DNA from: Paenibacillus pasadenensis DSM 19293
GTDB lineage: Bacteria; Bacillota; Bacilli; Paenibacillales; Paenibacillaceae
DNA: 64,000 nt
NCBI RefSeq assembly: GCF_000422485.1
Contig: NZ_AULW01000036.1
Coordinates: 1 to 64,000, forward strand
Direction of reading: 5' to 3'
In this document: piece after piece, positions 33,843 to 42,646 of the stretch
Numbering within the stretch: the first letter of the stretch is position 1
Layout: each line of letters starts with the position of its first letter
The notes under the pieces: generated by a model
What the model saw: the letters and a program-made list of their open reading frames with translations, nothing else
Databases searched by the model: none
Told to the model about the DNA's origin: nothing
Position numbers and translations under genes: made by a program

Positions 33843-33965
33843 CGTTGCCGGCAGCCGGCCGCATTCCTGCCAGCGATTGCTCCGCATACGGCCGCCTGCC
33901 CGGGGCGACACTACTACAGCCGTTCCCGCGAGCGGAGCGGACGCCCATGACATGGAGGTTTTCGA

Positions 33966-34955
33966 ATGAAGCATCCCTGGAAAGTGCTTGCGGCCGGCGT
34001 CGTCCTGACTACAGCTCTGGCGGGCTGCGGCACGCATCATGGCGAGCTCGGCAACAAGAACATCCGGAACAGCAACATCGGCAACTACCGCCTGCTGGAC
34101 AAGCGCTTCGCCGACGACAACATGAACGAGATGAACCGCGTCGACGGCCGCCAGCTCAACGGCAACAACATCATCGGCAATCATCGCAACTATCATCTGA
34201 AGTCCAATCGGCAGATCGCCGGAACGGTCAAGAAGATCGACGGCGTGCGCGACGCCTACGTCATGACGACCAACGACAACGCTTATGTCGCGATCGGGCT
34301 CAAGGGCGAGAGCATCGTCGGCAGCACCACTACCCGCTCGGGAACCCAGATGGGCTATTCCAGCTCCAACACGGGCCCGATCGCCTCGAACGACGGCCGG
34401 ATGACGGCCAGAAGCGGCGGCATGGGCATGGAGAGCGGCATGGACATGGAGCGCGGCAAGAGCCGTCTGAACGGCAGCATGGACCGCATGAACGAGCGGC
34501 TGGGCCAAGGCATGGGCCAGGCGTTCGACAACACGATCGACCAATACGGCCGGATGGGCGAGAAGCGCGAGAACAACGGGTACAGCTCGCGGTCCAACGG
34601 CTCCAACGGCTACGGAGGCGCCTCGGCGACGAACCGCCGCGGGCATAGGATGGACGGCCTCGCCGACAACAACAACATCTACATGGCCCGGAGCCTGAAC
34701 GATGGGTTCAAGACGCAAGTCGCCAACGCGGTCCGCAAGAGCATGCCGAGCATCGACAAGGTGTTCGTCTCCTCCAACCCGGACTTCTTCAGCCGCATGC
34801 AGGGTTACGACAACGACGCGAAGCAGGGCCATCCGATCCAGCCGTACCTCGCGGAGTTCAATGCCATGGTGGAGCGGGTGTTCCCGAACGTGGACGACGG
34901 CAGCGCCGGCACGCAGAAGAAGCTCAGCGGCCTGGACGCGCATATTTTCAAATAA
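33966..34955 (+). CDS. YhcN/YlaJ family sporulation lipoprotein
   Basis: This 329-residue lipoprotein has a signal peptide ending TTALAGC (Cys at about residue 20). The mature part has IAGTVKKIDGVRDAYVMTTND followed by AYVAIGLKG, the core phrase of the YhcN/YlaJ family, and a C-terminal half with VANAVRKSMPSIDKVFVSSNPDF. Between them lies a Met/Gly/Asn-rich insert (about residues 110-235) with GMGMESGMDMERG, longer than in Bacillus YhcN. Members lie in the spore inner membrane and affect germination. No strong sporulation promoter was fixed with confidence, although GCATA and CACTACTA spaced about 18 bases apart at 33886-33918 are weakly sigma-G-like. ATG 33966 follows GGAGG. Confidence 0.88.
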   Translation: MKHPWKVLAAGVVLTTALAGCGTHHGELGNKNIRNSNIGNYRLLDKRFADDNMNEMNRVDGRQLNGNNIIGNHRNYHLKSNRQIAGTVKKIDGVRDAYVMTTNDNAYVAIGLKGESIVGSTTTRSGTQMGYSSSNTGPIASNDGRMTARSGGMGMESGMDMERGKSRLNGSMDRMNERLGQGMGQAFDNTIDQYGRMGEKRENNGYSSRSNGSNGYGGASATNRRGHRMDGLADNNNIYMARSLNDGFKTQVANAVRKSMPSIDKVFVSSNPDFFSRMQGYDNDAKQGHPIQPYLAEFNAMVERVFPNVDDGSAGTQKKLSGLDAHIFK

Positions 34956-34996
34956 AAGCAGCGAAAGCGGCCGCAGCCGATGCGGCGAGCGCCTTC

Positions 34997-35026
34997 AGTC
35001 GCCCCCGAGAAGGGCGGCTTTTTTTT
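34997..35026 (+). terminator. Terminator of the YhcN-like gene
   Basis: AGTCGCCC and GGGCGGCT pair around CCGAGAA with one G-T pair, followed by TTTTTTTT. Confidence 0.8.
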
Positions 35027-35032
35027 GCAGCA

Positions 35033-35061
35033 TTGACAAAAACGGGCGGCGCGATCACTAT
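35033..35061 (+). promoter_or_regulatory. Likely sigma-A promoter of sensor set 2
   Basis: A perfect TTGACA (35033-35038) is followed after 17 bases by CACTAT (35056-35061), a weak -10 box. It lies about 38 bases upstream of the regulator start. Confidence 0.45.
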
Positions 35062-35098
35062 GTGTACATATTCGATCAAGCAGCAGGAGGCGCCAGAC

Positions 35099-36703
35099 AT
35101 GTACAAGCTGATTCTGGCGGATGACGAACCGATCGTCCGCGAAGGGCTGATGAATACGATCGACTGGGCCAGCCATGGCTTCGAGCTCGCAGGCGATTAC
35201 GCCAACGGCCGGGACGCGCTGGAGGCGGTCGAGCGCATCCGGCCCGATCTGGTGCTCACCGACATCAACATGCCGTTCATGGACGGCCTCGAGCTGAGCG
35301 CGCGCATCTCGGCCAGCCACCCGGCCGTCAAGATCATCATCCTGACGGGCTACGACCAGTTCGAGTACGCCCAGCAGGCGCTGCGCATGAAGGTATACGA
35401 CTTCATCCTCAAGCCGATCACCGCGAGCGAGACGCGGGAGCTGCTCGATCGGCTGCGCGCGGAGCTCGACGAGGAGAAGCGGCGCAAGGAAGACGTGGAC
35501 AGGCTGCGCAGCCAGCTGACCCAAAGCCTGCCGCTGCTGCGGGAGCGGTATTTGGACCGGCTTGCCGCCACCGGTGCAGGCTCCCAGGACGCGGAGGAGC
35601 GGCTGGCTTATTTCGGCCTGCCGCCGCTGCAGCCGCCGCTGGTCGCGCTGCTGCTCGACTACGACGGCGGTCCGGCCGCCGGCACGGAGCCGGATCGGGA
35701 GCTGCTGCGCTTCGCCGGCTACAACATCGCCGAGGAGATCGCCGTCCGCGAAGGAGCGATCTGCTTCCGCACCCGCGAAGAAAGGATCGCCGTGCTGCTG
35801 TCGGGCAAGCCGCCGGCAGAGCTGTACGAGCAGGCCTCGCGTATCGCCTGGTCGATCCGCAGGGAGATCGAGCACTATCTCGGCTACGCGGTGTCGGCCG
35901 CGTTCGGCCGGGCTGCGGACCGTCTCGAGGAGCTGCCCGAGGCGTACCGAAGCGCGCTTGCGGCGCTTGACTACCGCTTCCATTATGGCCGCGACCGGGT
36001 GCTCAGCATCGTCGAGCTCGAGGGCGCATCGGCTCCGCCGGCCGCCAGCGAGGACTGGTCCGGCAGTCTCGGAGCGGCGCTGCGGACCGGCTCGCCGGCC
36101 GAGCTGCGCCAGCTGTTCGGCGATTTTGCGGAGCGGCTCAAGCAGTCCCGGGCGCCGTTCGTCTCCTGCCAGCTGGAGATCCAGCGTGCGCTCGTCACGA
36201 TGCTCAGCGTCCTGCAGGAGATGGGCGTCGACGAAAGCGGCCTGGGCGACAGTCCCGGCAGCCTGTTCGCCGAGGCGCATCGGCTCCCGACGCTGGATGA
36301 AGTCGGGGAATGGCTGACGGAGCTCGCGGTGCGGGGCGCCAAAGCCGCTGCGGACGGCCGCAGCCGGCTCGGGCGCAGCCAGATCGGGCAAGCGCTGCTG
36401 TACATCGAGCAGAATTTCGCCGACGAGCGGCTCAGCCTGTCGGATATTTCGCGGCAGGCACTGATGAGCACGAGCTATTTCAGCCAGATGTTCAAGCAGG
36501 AGACCGGCGAGACGTTCGTGGAATACCTGACGCGAATCCGCATGGCCAAAGCCAAGGAGCTGCTGGAGAACACGCCGCTGAAGCTGTACGAGATCGCGGC
36601 GCGGGTCGGCTACTCCGATCCGAACTACTTCAGCCTCGCCTTCAAGAAGCATGCCGGCCTGTCGCCGCGCGAATACCGCGAGCAGGCGAGAGGGCAGGCA
36701 TGA
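35099..36703 (+). CDS. YesN-type response regulator with AraC DNA-binding domain (set 2)
   Basis: A 534-residue regulator. The receiver domain begins YKLILADDEPIVREGL and carries LTDINMPFMDG (Asp55) and the Lys of FILKPIT. A long central region follows, then an AraC helix-turn-helix pair at the C-terminus: ISRQALMSTSYFSQMFKQ and AARVGYSDPNYFSLAFKKH, ending GLSPREYREQAR. Paired with the kinase that overlaps its last four bases (ATGA), it should control the downstream binding-protein and probably transporter genes. ATG 35099 has AGGAGG 8 bases upstream. Overlapping AT-rich inverted repeats before the NgcE-like gene (41008-41044) are candidate targets. Confidence 0.9.
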   Translation: MYKLILADDEPIVREGLMNTIDWASHGFELAGDYANGRDALEAVERIRPDLVLTDINMPFMDGLELSARISASHPAVKIIILTGYDQFEYAQQALRMKVYDFILKPITASETRELLDRLRAELDEEKRRKEDVDRLRSQLTQSLPLLRERYLDRLAATGAGSQDAEERLAYFGLPPLQPPLVALLLDYDGGPAAGTEPDRELLRFAGYNIAEEIAVREGAICFRTREERIAVLLSGKPPAELYEQASRIAWSIRREIEHYLGYAVSAAFGRAADRLEELPEAYRSALAALDYRFHYGRDRVLSIVELEGASAPPAASEDWSGSLGAALRTGSPAELRQLFGDFAERLKQSRAPFVSCQLEIQRALVTMLSVLQEMGVDESGLGDSPGSLFAEAHRLPTLDEVGEWLTELAVRGAKAAADGRSRLGRSQIGQALLYIEQNFADERLSLSDISRQALMSTSYFSQMFKQETGETFVEYLTRIRMAKAKELLENTPLKLYEIAARVGYSDPNYFSLAFKKHAGLSPREYREQARGQA

Positions 36704-38493
36704 CGAGGCTGCGGCCTCCCGACTGGCTGAAGCGCGGGCTGCGGCCGCTCCGCACGATCCACGGCACGATCTCGGCCGCGTTCTCGATCCTGATCCTCGC
36801 GGCGATCGGCATCACGAGCCTCAACAGCTACAAGCTGTCGGAAGAGGCGGTGCTGAGCAATTCCCAGGCTTATCTGGGCGAGGTCATCCAGCAGGTCGGC
36901 CAGAACATCCAGTCGTATATCGACAACATGGAGAACATCTCGCTGCTTATCTTCACCAACAAGGACGTCAAGTATTATCTGTCGGACAATCCCTTCCTCA
37001 GCCGGGAGGAGATCCGCACCTACGAGAAAAGCATCTCCGACCTGTTCCAATCGCTGCTGTACACCCGCAAGGACATCGCCTCGATCATGGTGTTCGGCTA
37101 TAACGGCCGCAACGTATCCGACCGCAGGCTGACGACGCTCAATCCGTACGTGCAGCTGCGCGAGCAGGATTGGTATGTCAAAGCGGCGCGCGCCGGCGGA
37201 CGCTCGGTCATCTCGGCGCCGCATGTGCAGAACGTCGTCTCCGGCGATTACGAATGGGTCGTCTCGCTCAGCCGCGAGCTGAAGAACAGCAACGGAATGA
37301 CCGGCCAAGGCATCGCGCTCGTCGACCTCAAGCTCAACGTCATCAACGACATCTGCCGAAGCGTCAAGCTCGGCTCGCGCGGCTACGTGTTCATCGTCGA
37401 CAGCGCCGGCAACATCGTGTACCACCCCCAGCAGCAGCTGCTGTACAGCAAGCTGCGCGAGGAGCCGATCGAGCGCATCCTCTCCGCGGGTCAAAGCAGC
37501 TTCCTCGTCGATGACGGCGCCGGCGAGAGGCTGTATTCCGTGCAGGACAGCAACTTCGGCTGGAAAATCGTCGGCGTCGCCTATCGCAGCGAGCTGATCG
37601 CCGAACCGGACGCGATGCGAAACTCCTTCCTGCTCTGGGCCGCGGCCGCGCTGGCGGGAACGCTGCTCATCAGCCTGCTGCTGAGCCATCGCATCACCCG
37701 CCCGATCCGCAGGCTGCAAGCGGCGATGCGCCAGGTCGAGCGAGGCAACTTCGAGGTGCGCGCCGAGGTGGAGCAGCAGAGCGAGATCGGACAGCTGGAG
37801 CGGACGTTCAACATGATGGTCGGCCAGACGCAGCGCCTCATGGACGAGCGCATCCAGACCGAGGAGACGAAGCGCCGGACGGAGCTTCGGCTGCTGCAAT
37901 CGCAGATCAATCCGCATTTTCTTTACAACACGCTCGATTCGATCATCTGGATGGCGGAGCAGCGCAAGAACGAGGAGGTCGTGCGGATGACCTCGGCGCT
38001 GGCCAAGCTGTTCCGCGCCAGCATCGCCAAGGACGACGAGCTCGTGCCGATCCGCATCGAGCAGGAGCATATCGCCAGCTACCTGCAGATTCAAAAGATG
38101 CGCTATCGGGACATGCTGGACTACGAGATCGACATCCCGCGCGAGCTGCACCTGTACAAGTCGCCCCGCATCCTGCTTCAGCCGTTCGTGGAAAACGCGA
38201 TCTATCACGGCATCAAGAACATGCCGGAAGGCGGAGTGGTGCAGATTGCCGCCGAGGTGGACGGAGACTCCATCCGATTCACGGTGAGGGACAACGGCAA
38301 GGGCATGGACGAGGAGACGGTGCAGGCGGTCCTGAACGCGAGCGCTCGCGACAACGACGGACGCGACCATATCGGAGTCAGCAACGTCAACGAGCGGATC
38401 GTCCTCACGTTCGGAGCCGGCTACGGCGTGTCGATCGAGAGCGAGCCCGGCGAAGGAACCTGCGTCGCCGTCACGATACCGAAGGTCCGTTGA
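36700..38493 (+). CDS. YesM-type sensor histidine kinase (set 2)
   Basis: Membrane kinase of 597 residues. Helix one (about 22-42, ISAAFSILILAAIGITSL) is followed by an extracellular dCache-like sensor of about 260 residues, a second helix (about 310-330, LLWAAAALAGTLLISLLL), a HAMP domain (ITRPIRRLQAAMRQVE, QSEIGQLERTFNMM), and the kinase core: QINPHFLYNTLDS (His406), PFVENAIYHGIKN and VSNVNERIVLTFG. This is the LytS/YesM arrangement. A membrane-anchored RbsB-like binding protein is encoded directly downstream, the layout of three-component sugar sensors such as XylFII-LytS-YesN. The start overlaps the regulator stop. Confidence 0.92.
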   Translation: MTRLRPPDWLKRGLRPLRTIHGTISAAFSILILAAIGITSLNSYKLSEEAVLSNSQAYLGEVIQQVGQNIQSYIDNMENISLLIFTNKDVKYYLSDNPFLSREEIRTYEKSISDLFQSLLYTRKDIASIMVFGYNGRNVSDRRLTTLNPYVQLREQDWYVKAARAGGRSVISAPHVQNVVSGDYEWVVSLSRELKNSNGMTGQGIALVDLKLNVINDICRSVKLGSRGYVFIVDSAGNIVYHPQQQLLYSKLREEPIERILSAGQSSFLVDDGAGERLYSVQDSNFGWKIVGVAYRSELIAEPDAMRNSFLLWAAAALAGTLLISLLLSHRITRPIRRLQAAMRQVERGNFEVRAEVEQQSEIGQLERTFNMMVGQTQRLMDERIQTEETKRRTELRLLQSQINPHFLYNTLDSIIWMAEQRKNEEVVRMTSALAKLFRASIAKDDELVPIRIEQEHIASYLQIQKMRYRDMLDYEIDIPRELHLYKSPRILLQPFVENAIYHGIKNMPEGGVVQIAAEVDGDSIRFTVRDNGKGMDEETVQAVLNASARDNDGRDHIGVSNVNERIVLTFGAGYGVSIESEPGEGTCVAVTIPKVR

Positions 38494-38507
38494 AGGAGGT
38501 CATGCCG

Positions 38508-39482
38508 ATGGGAAGCAAGAAGCTGTGGCTGCCGCTCCTGCTGCTGCTGTTCGCCGCGCTCGTCGTCTGGAACGGCTTGAAGCGCTCGGAGCCTGCCGAT
38601 GCCGGAGGCGGCATCATCGTCATCCTGCAGACGAAGGACGTCAACAGCTCTTACTGGCAGACGGTGCGCTCGGGCGCGATGGCGGCGGCCAAGGAGCTGA
38701 ACGTGGCGCTCGAGCTGCTCGGTCCGACCGGAGCGGAGGCGGCGGAGGAGCAGAAGGAGCTGCTGCGCGGGGCGATCGCGGCCCGGCCGGAGGCCATCGT
38801 GCTCGCGCCGATAGCCGAGGAGCGGCTGTCGGAGGAGCTGGACGCCTGCCGCAAGGCCGGCATCAAGCTCATCGTCATCGATACGCCGCTGCTGAGCCAT
38901 CCGTATGACAGCTACGTCTCCAGCGATCATGTCGAGGAAGGCCGCGTCGCGGCGGACATGCTCGCTCCCGACAAGCGCAAGAAGCCCGTTTACGCCTTCA
39001 TCACAAGCGACGACGACTCCGTCGTGGCGAGCCAGCGCCGCCAGGGCGTGCTGGAGAAGCTCCCGCCGGGAGAGGCGTTCAGCCTCGGGACGATCGACGT
39101 CGGCAAGTCCGAGGAGCAGGCGTATCGGACGGTCAAGTCGCTTACGGTCGCCTATCCCGGCATGAACGGCATCGTCGCCTTGACCGATGTCGGGGTGAGC
39201 GGCGCGGCTCGCGCCCTGGAGGATCAGGGACTGTCTCATAGCGTCAAGCTGATCGGCTTCGACAGCTCGCTGCCGGAGATCCAGCTGCTCGAACGGGGAC
39301 GGATGCATGCGCTGATCGTTCAGAACCCGTTCAACATGGGGTATCTCGGCGTCGAGACGGCTAGCGCCGTCATGCAGGGCAGGAAGCGTCCGCAGTGGGT
39401 GGACATCCCGTCCGCGACGGTCACGTCGGCCAACATGTACGAGCCCGAGAATCAGAAGCTGCTGTTTCCGTTCGTTTCTTGA
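38508..39482 (+). CDS. RbsB-like sugar-binding protein with uncleaved membrane anchor (possible co-sensor)
   Basis: This 324-residue protein has a type-I periplasmic binding fold: IIVILQTKDVNSSYWQTVRSGAMA, IVLAPIAEERL, LIVIDTPL, SDHVEEGRVAAD and LIGFDSSLPEIQLLERG are typical of ribose/xylose-binding proteins. The N-terminus (KLWLPLLLLLFAALVVW) is one hydrophobic helix with no lipobox or good cleavage site, so it is probably anchored. ATG 38508 is chosen because AAGGAGGT ends 7 bases upstream; ATG 38502 would be too close. It follows the kinase gene by 14 bases. I infer it presents a sugar to the kinase, as XylFII does to LytS. Confidence 0.85.
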   Translation: MGSKKLWLPLLLLLFAALVVWNGLKRSEPADAGGGIIVILQTKDVNSSYWQTVRSGAMAAAKELNVALELLGPTGAEAAEEQKELLRGAIAARPEAIVLAPIAEERLSEELDACRKAGIKLIVIDTPLLSHPYDSYVSSDHVEEGRVAADMLAPDKRKKPVYAFITSDDDSVVASQRRQGVLEKLPPGEAFSLGTIDVGKSEEQAYRTVKSLTVAYPGMNGIVALTDVGVSGAARALEDQGLSHSVKLIGFDSSLPEIQLLERGRMHALIVQNPFNMGYLGVETASAVMQGRKRPQWVDIPSATVTSANMYEPENQKLLFPFVS

Positions 39483-39515
39483 ATCCATCGTCCGTTGAAA
39501 AGGAGGCGCTATGCC

Positions 39516-40886
39516 ATGACGAATGACGTCGCCGGCAAAGCATCGCCGCGGTCCGCGCGCCCGCAGCGTCCCGAACATGCGCCGAAGCGGCAGGCGGGTG
39601 CTGCCGCTCCGCGGCGGACGACGGCCCGGCGGCGGAGCGAGCGGACCGCCTGGGCGCTCGCTCTGGCCGCGCTCTTGGCAGGCTGCTCCTCGTCCTCTCC
39701 CGCGCCCAAGGTGACCGAGCCGGAGCCGCAGCAAGCGCTCATCAAGTTCGTCGCTTCCGAATACAGCACGGAGACGAAGCCGCTGCTCGAGGATATCGTA
39801 AGCGGCTTCGAGTCGCTCCATCCCGACATCCGCGTCGAGCTCCAGGTCGTCAATTGGGACATTCTTGACGGCGTCTACACGAACATGCTCGCGCAGGGCG
39901 AGCCGCCCGATTTGCTGAACGCCAATTTCTACGCGCATTTCGCGGCGGACGGGCTGCTGAACGATCTGGGAGAAATCCTGCCGGACTCGTTCCTCGACAA
40001 CCTGCAGCCTTCGCTGCTCTCCCGCGACACCTACAAAGGACAGCTGGCCGCGCTTCCGTACGTCGCCTCGGTCCGCAGCCTGTACTACAATCAGGATCTG
40101 CTCGAGCAAGCCGGCATCGCGGGACCGCCTCGCACCTGGTCGGAGCTCGTCGAGGACGCGCGGCTCGTCCGGGAGGGCGGGCACGGAGAGGGCTTCGGCA
40201 TCGACATGACCGACAACGAGATCCACTCCTACCTGAGCTATTTCTTTTACGGAGCGGGCGGCGGCTGGATCAAGAACGGCCGGTGGGCGATCGACCAGCC
40301 GGCCAACGTGGAGGGGCTGGAGCTGCTCAAGTCGATGTACGACGCCGGCCTCACCGATGCCGAACCGTGGCTGAAGACGCGGGACGAGAAGCAGCGGATC
40401 CTTGGCGGCGGCGGGCTCGCGATGATGATCTCGGGCAATTATTTCAGCTCCGTCGTGCCCAAGGAATTCCCGGGACTGCGATGGGGCAGGGGACCGATTC
40501 CGGTCAAGGACGGCCAGCCGCCGATGACGTTCGGCGTGCAGGACGTGCTCGTCTCGTTCAAGACGGGCCATACCGACCCGGCCGCGCTGTCCGCCTTCAT
40601 CCAGTATCTGTACGAGGACGAGCGTTATGCCGACATGGTGCGCCAGGAAGGGTTCCTGCCGGTGACGCTGTCGGCGGGAAGGCTGCTGTCCGAAGCCGAT
40701 GCGGAGATGCGCGCCAACCTGGACGACCTTGACGGCGCGCGCTTCGTGCCGATCGAGCAGCCGCGCTGGAGCAACGTGATGGACGCGGCCCGCAAGCTCG
40801 GCAGCGCCGTGCTCCAAGGGCGATACTCGCCGCAATCGGCGCTGGAGGAGCTTCAAACGATCGCGGTGAAGCAGGACGTGGATTGA
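39516..40886 (+). CDS. Extracellular solute-binding lipoprotein, family 1, with Arg-rich N-terminal extension (set 2)
   Basis: A 456-residue sugar-binding protein. A hydrophobic segment ending ALAALLAGCSSSS marks a lipobox with Cys near residue 53, but about 40 polar, Arg/Pro-rich residues precede it, far longer than a normal n-region. The mature part has FVASEYSTETKPLLEDIVSG and VNWDILDGVYTNMLAQGEPPDLL with a later YKGQLAALPYVASVRSLYY, consistent with family 1 carbohydrate binding proteins. AAAGGAGG lies 9 bases before ATG 39516; no start closer to the signal is apparent. It ends the regulator/kinase/binder operon at a terminator, and no permease lies between it and the next promoter. Confidence 0.85.
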   Translation: MTNDVAGKASPRSARPQRPEHAPKRQAGAAAPRRTTARRRSERTAWALALAALLAGCSSSSPAPKVTEPEPQQALIKFVASEYSTETKPLLEDIVSGFESLHPDIRVELQVVNWDILDGVYTNMLAQGEPPDLLNANFYAHFAADGLLNDLGEILPDSFLDNLQPSLLSRDTYKGQLAALPYVASVRSLYYNQDLLEQAGIAGPPRTWSELVEDARLVREGGHGEGFGIDMTDNEIHSYLSYFFYGAGGGWIKNGRWAIDQPANVEGLELLKSMYDAGLTDAEPWLKTRDEKQRILGGGGLAMMISGNYFSSVVPKEFPGLRWGRGPIPVKDGQPPMTFGVQDVLVSFKTGHTDPAALSAFIQYLYEDERYADMVRQEGFLPVTLSAGRLLSEADAEMRANLDDLDGARFVPIEQPRWSNVMDAARKLGSAVLQGRYSPQSALEELQTIAVKQDVD

Positions 40887-40901
40887 GCGAAGGCAGGAAA
40901 G

Positions 40902-40931
40902 AGCCGCTTCCGGCAACGGAAGCGGCTTTTT
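40902..40931 (+). terminator. Terminator of sensor set 2
   Basis: AGCCGCTTCCG and CGGAAGCGGCT form a perfect 11-bp stem with GCAA loop, followed by TTTTT. Confidence 0.92.
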
Positions 40932-41007
40932 CTGTTGCGTCGGGAAAGACGGCGGCTGCTTATGTGCATAAAATGACATTTCCTATCAAAACGATGAAAC
41001 TAAAAAT

Positions 41008-41044
41008 CATAAAATACTAAAGATTTTATGGAAGATATTCCATA
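41008..41044. promoter_or_regulatory. Two overlapping inverted repeats before the NgcE-like operon
   Basis: CATAAAAT (41008-41015) pairs with ATTTTATG (41023-41030), and TATGGAA (41027-41033) pairs with TTCCATA (41038-41044). Both are perfect and share TATG. They lie in an AT-rich pocket about 110 bases before ATG 41156, unlike the GC-rich surroundings. They are plausible binding sites for the AraC-type regulator of set 2. Confidence 0.55.
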
Positions 41045-41155
41045 GAGCGCGCAAGCGATCCCCTTTACGATACATATAGGCCGTGGCTCTACCGGCAAGC
41101 CGTCGGAAAAGCGAGCATCGGCCAAAACAGATCCAATCGGGAGGGTTATGCCAAG

Positions 41156-42538
41156 ATGACGTTTACCGTAAAGAAAACAGCAGCGGGCGCCATGGCGATC
41201 GCGATGTCGCTGGCCGTGCTTGCAGGCTGCGGCGGCAACAACGGCAACAGCGGCAACAACGGGGGAGCGGCCAACGAGCCGGCTGCGAACTCGGCAACGA
41301 ACGCAGCGGCGGAAAACACCGCGGGCACGGGCGGCGAGACGAAGCTGAGCGGAGACTTCACGGTCCAATACTTCGTCGGCGGCTACGGCGACAAGTGGTG
41401 GAAACAAGTCATCGCCGACTTCAAGGCGGCCAATCCGGACCTGAACATCAAGGAAGAGGCTGGTCCTCAGATCAATACGCAGAACAAGCCGAAGTGGATC
41501 GCGGGCAACCCGCCTGACTTCGTGTACATCGACGGTCCGGAGCTCAACGACCGCCAGATGGCCGAAGACGGCCAGCTGGAGGACCTGACCGACTGGCTGC
41601 AGACGGCGACCAACGTCGACGGCGTGAAGATTCTCGATCTGCTCGCGCAGCAGCCTCCGCAATACGGCGGCAAGATCTACAACGTGCCGCTCGTCCTGAA
41701 CTCATGGGGCATTTTCTACAACAAGGCGCTGTTCGAGAAGAACGGCTGGACCGAACCGAAGGACTGGGATACGTTCCTCAGCTCCTCCGAGGCGATCAAG
41801 GCGGCCGGTACGACGCCGTTCATCCACACCGGCAAATACCCGTACTACATCAACAGCTCCTTCCTGTTCCCGGCGATCGTCTCCGCCAACGGCAACGACT
41901 ACAAGCTGCTGCAGGACATGGGCGACAGCAAGGTCGAGGCGTTCAAGTCGCCGCAGGTGCTCGAAGCGCTGGGCAAGATCGTCGAGCTGCGCGACAAGGG
42001 CTTCATCGACAAGGCCTCCGTCTCCATCAACCATACGGACTCGCAGATGCTGTTCCTGCAGAACAAGGACGCGTACATCCCGAACGGCCTGTGGCTGCCG
42101 AACGAGATGAGCAAGGACGTTCCGGCCGACTTCAAATTCGGCTTCATCCCTTCCGTCACGCAAAAAGCGGGAGACAAGGTCGTCGCCAACACGTCGACGT
42201 CCACGGTCGCCATCGCCAAGAACGCGAAAAACAAGGACGCCGCGAAAGCGTTCCTGCAGTTCATCTTCTCCGAGAGCCAGGCGTCCAAGTTCGCCGAGCT
42301 GAGCGGCGCTCCGTCCAACATCAAGGGCGACATCAGCAGCTCCGCCGCGCCGGACTTCGTCAAGCAGGCAGCGGCCTTCCTGACCGCCGATACAACGGTC
42401 GTCGTGCCTACGGTCACGTTCAACCAGGACGTGGACAAAGCGATGCAGGACGCGACGGTCGCGCTGACGATCGGCAAGATCGATGCGCAAGGCTGGGTCG
42501 ACCGCGTCGTCAAAGTCGTCGAAAAAGTCGCGAAGTAA
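41156..42538 (+). CDS. NgcE-like amino-sugar/oligosaccharide-binding lipoprotein
   Basis: A 460-residue lipoprotein: signal peptide ending LAVLAGCGG (Cys at about 24), Asn/Gly-rich linker, then a family 1 binding domain. It resembles the NgcE branch that binds N-acetylglucosamine and diacetylchitobiose: IAGNPPDFVYIDGPEL, LEDLTDWLQ, GGKIYNVPLVLNSWGIFYNK, GWTEPKDWDTF and HTGKYPYYINS. It should deliver sugar to the two permeases encoded next. A lone ATG at 41148 is in another frame; ATG 41156 follows CGGGAGGG by about 10 bases. No ATPase gene is present, normal for such systems, which share an MsmX-like ATPase. Confidence 0.85.
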   Translation: MTFTVKKTAAGAMAIAMSLAVLAGCGGNNGNSGNNGGAANEPAANSATNAAAENTAGTGGETKLSGDFTVQYFVGGYGDKWWKQVIADFKAANPDLNIKEEAGPQINTQNKPKWIAGNPPDFVYIDGPELNDRQMAEDGQLEDLTDWLQTATNVDGVKILDLLAQQPPQYGGKIYNVPLVLNSWGIFYNKALFEKNGWTEPKDWDTFLSSSEAIKAAGTTPFIHTGKYPYYINSSFLFPAIVSANGNDYKLLQDMGDSKVEAFKSPQVLEALGKIVELRDKGFIDKASVSINHTDSQMLFLQNKDAYIPNGLWLPNEMSKDVPADFKFGFIPSVTQKAGDKVVANTSTSTVAIAKNAKNKDAAKAFLQFIFSESQASKFAELSGAPSNIKGDISSSAAPDFVKQAAAFLTADTTVVVPTVTFNQDVDKAMQDATVALTIGKIDAQGWVDRVVKVVEKVAK

Positions 42539-42646
42539 TCGATCGGCTGTCCAAGACCAAGATAGAACCAGCAAAGGCCATCCTCGGGAGCGGAAGCTCC
42601 CGGGGATGCTCTCTGATGGCAGAACGAACGGGGCGGTGAGCTTGAG

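Noticed and set aside
33827-34648. 273-residue open frame over the start of the spore lipoprotein
   Set aside because: It is the continuation of the lacZ-remnant frame into the next gene and its sequence is low complexity; the lipoprotein frame has a signal peptide and family motifs.
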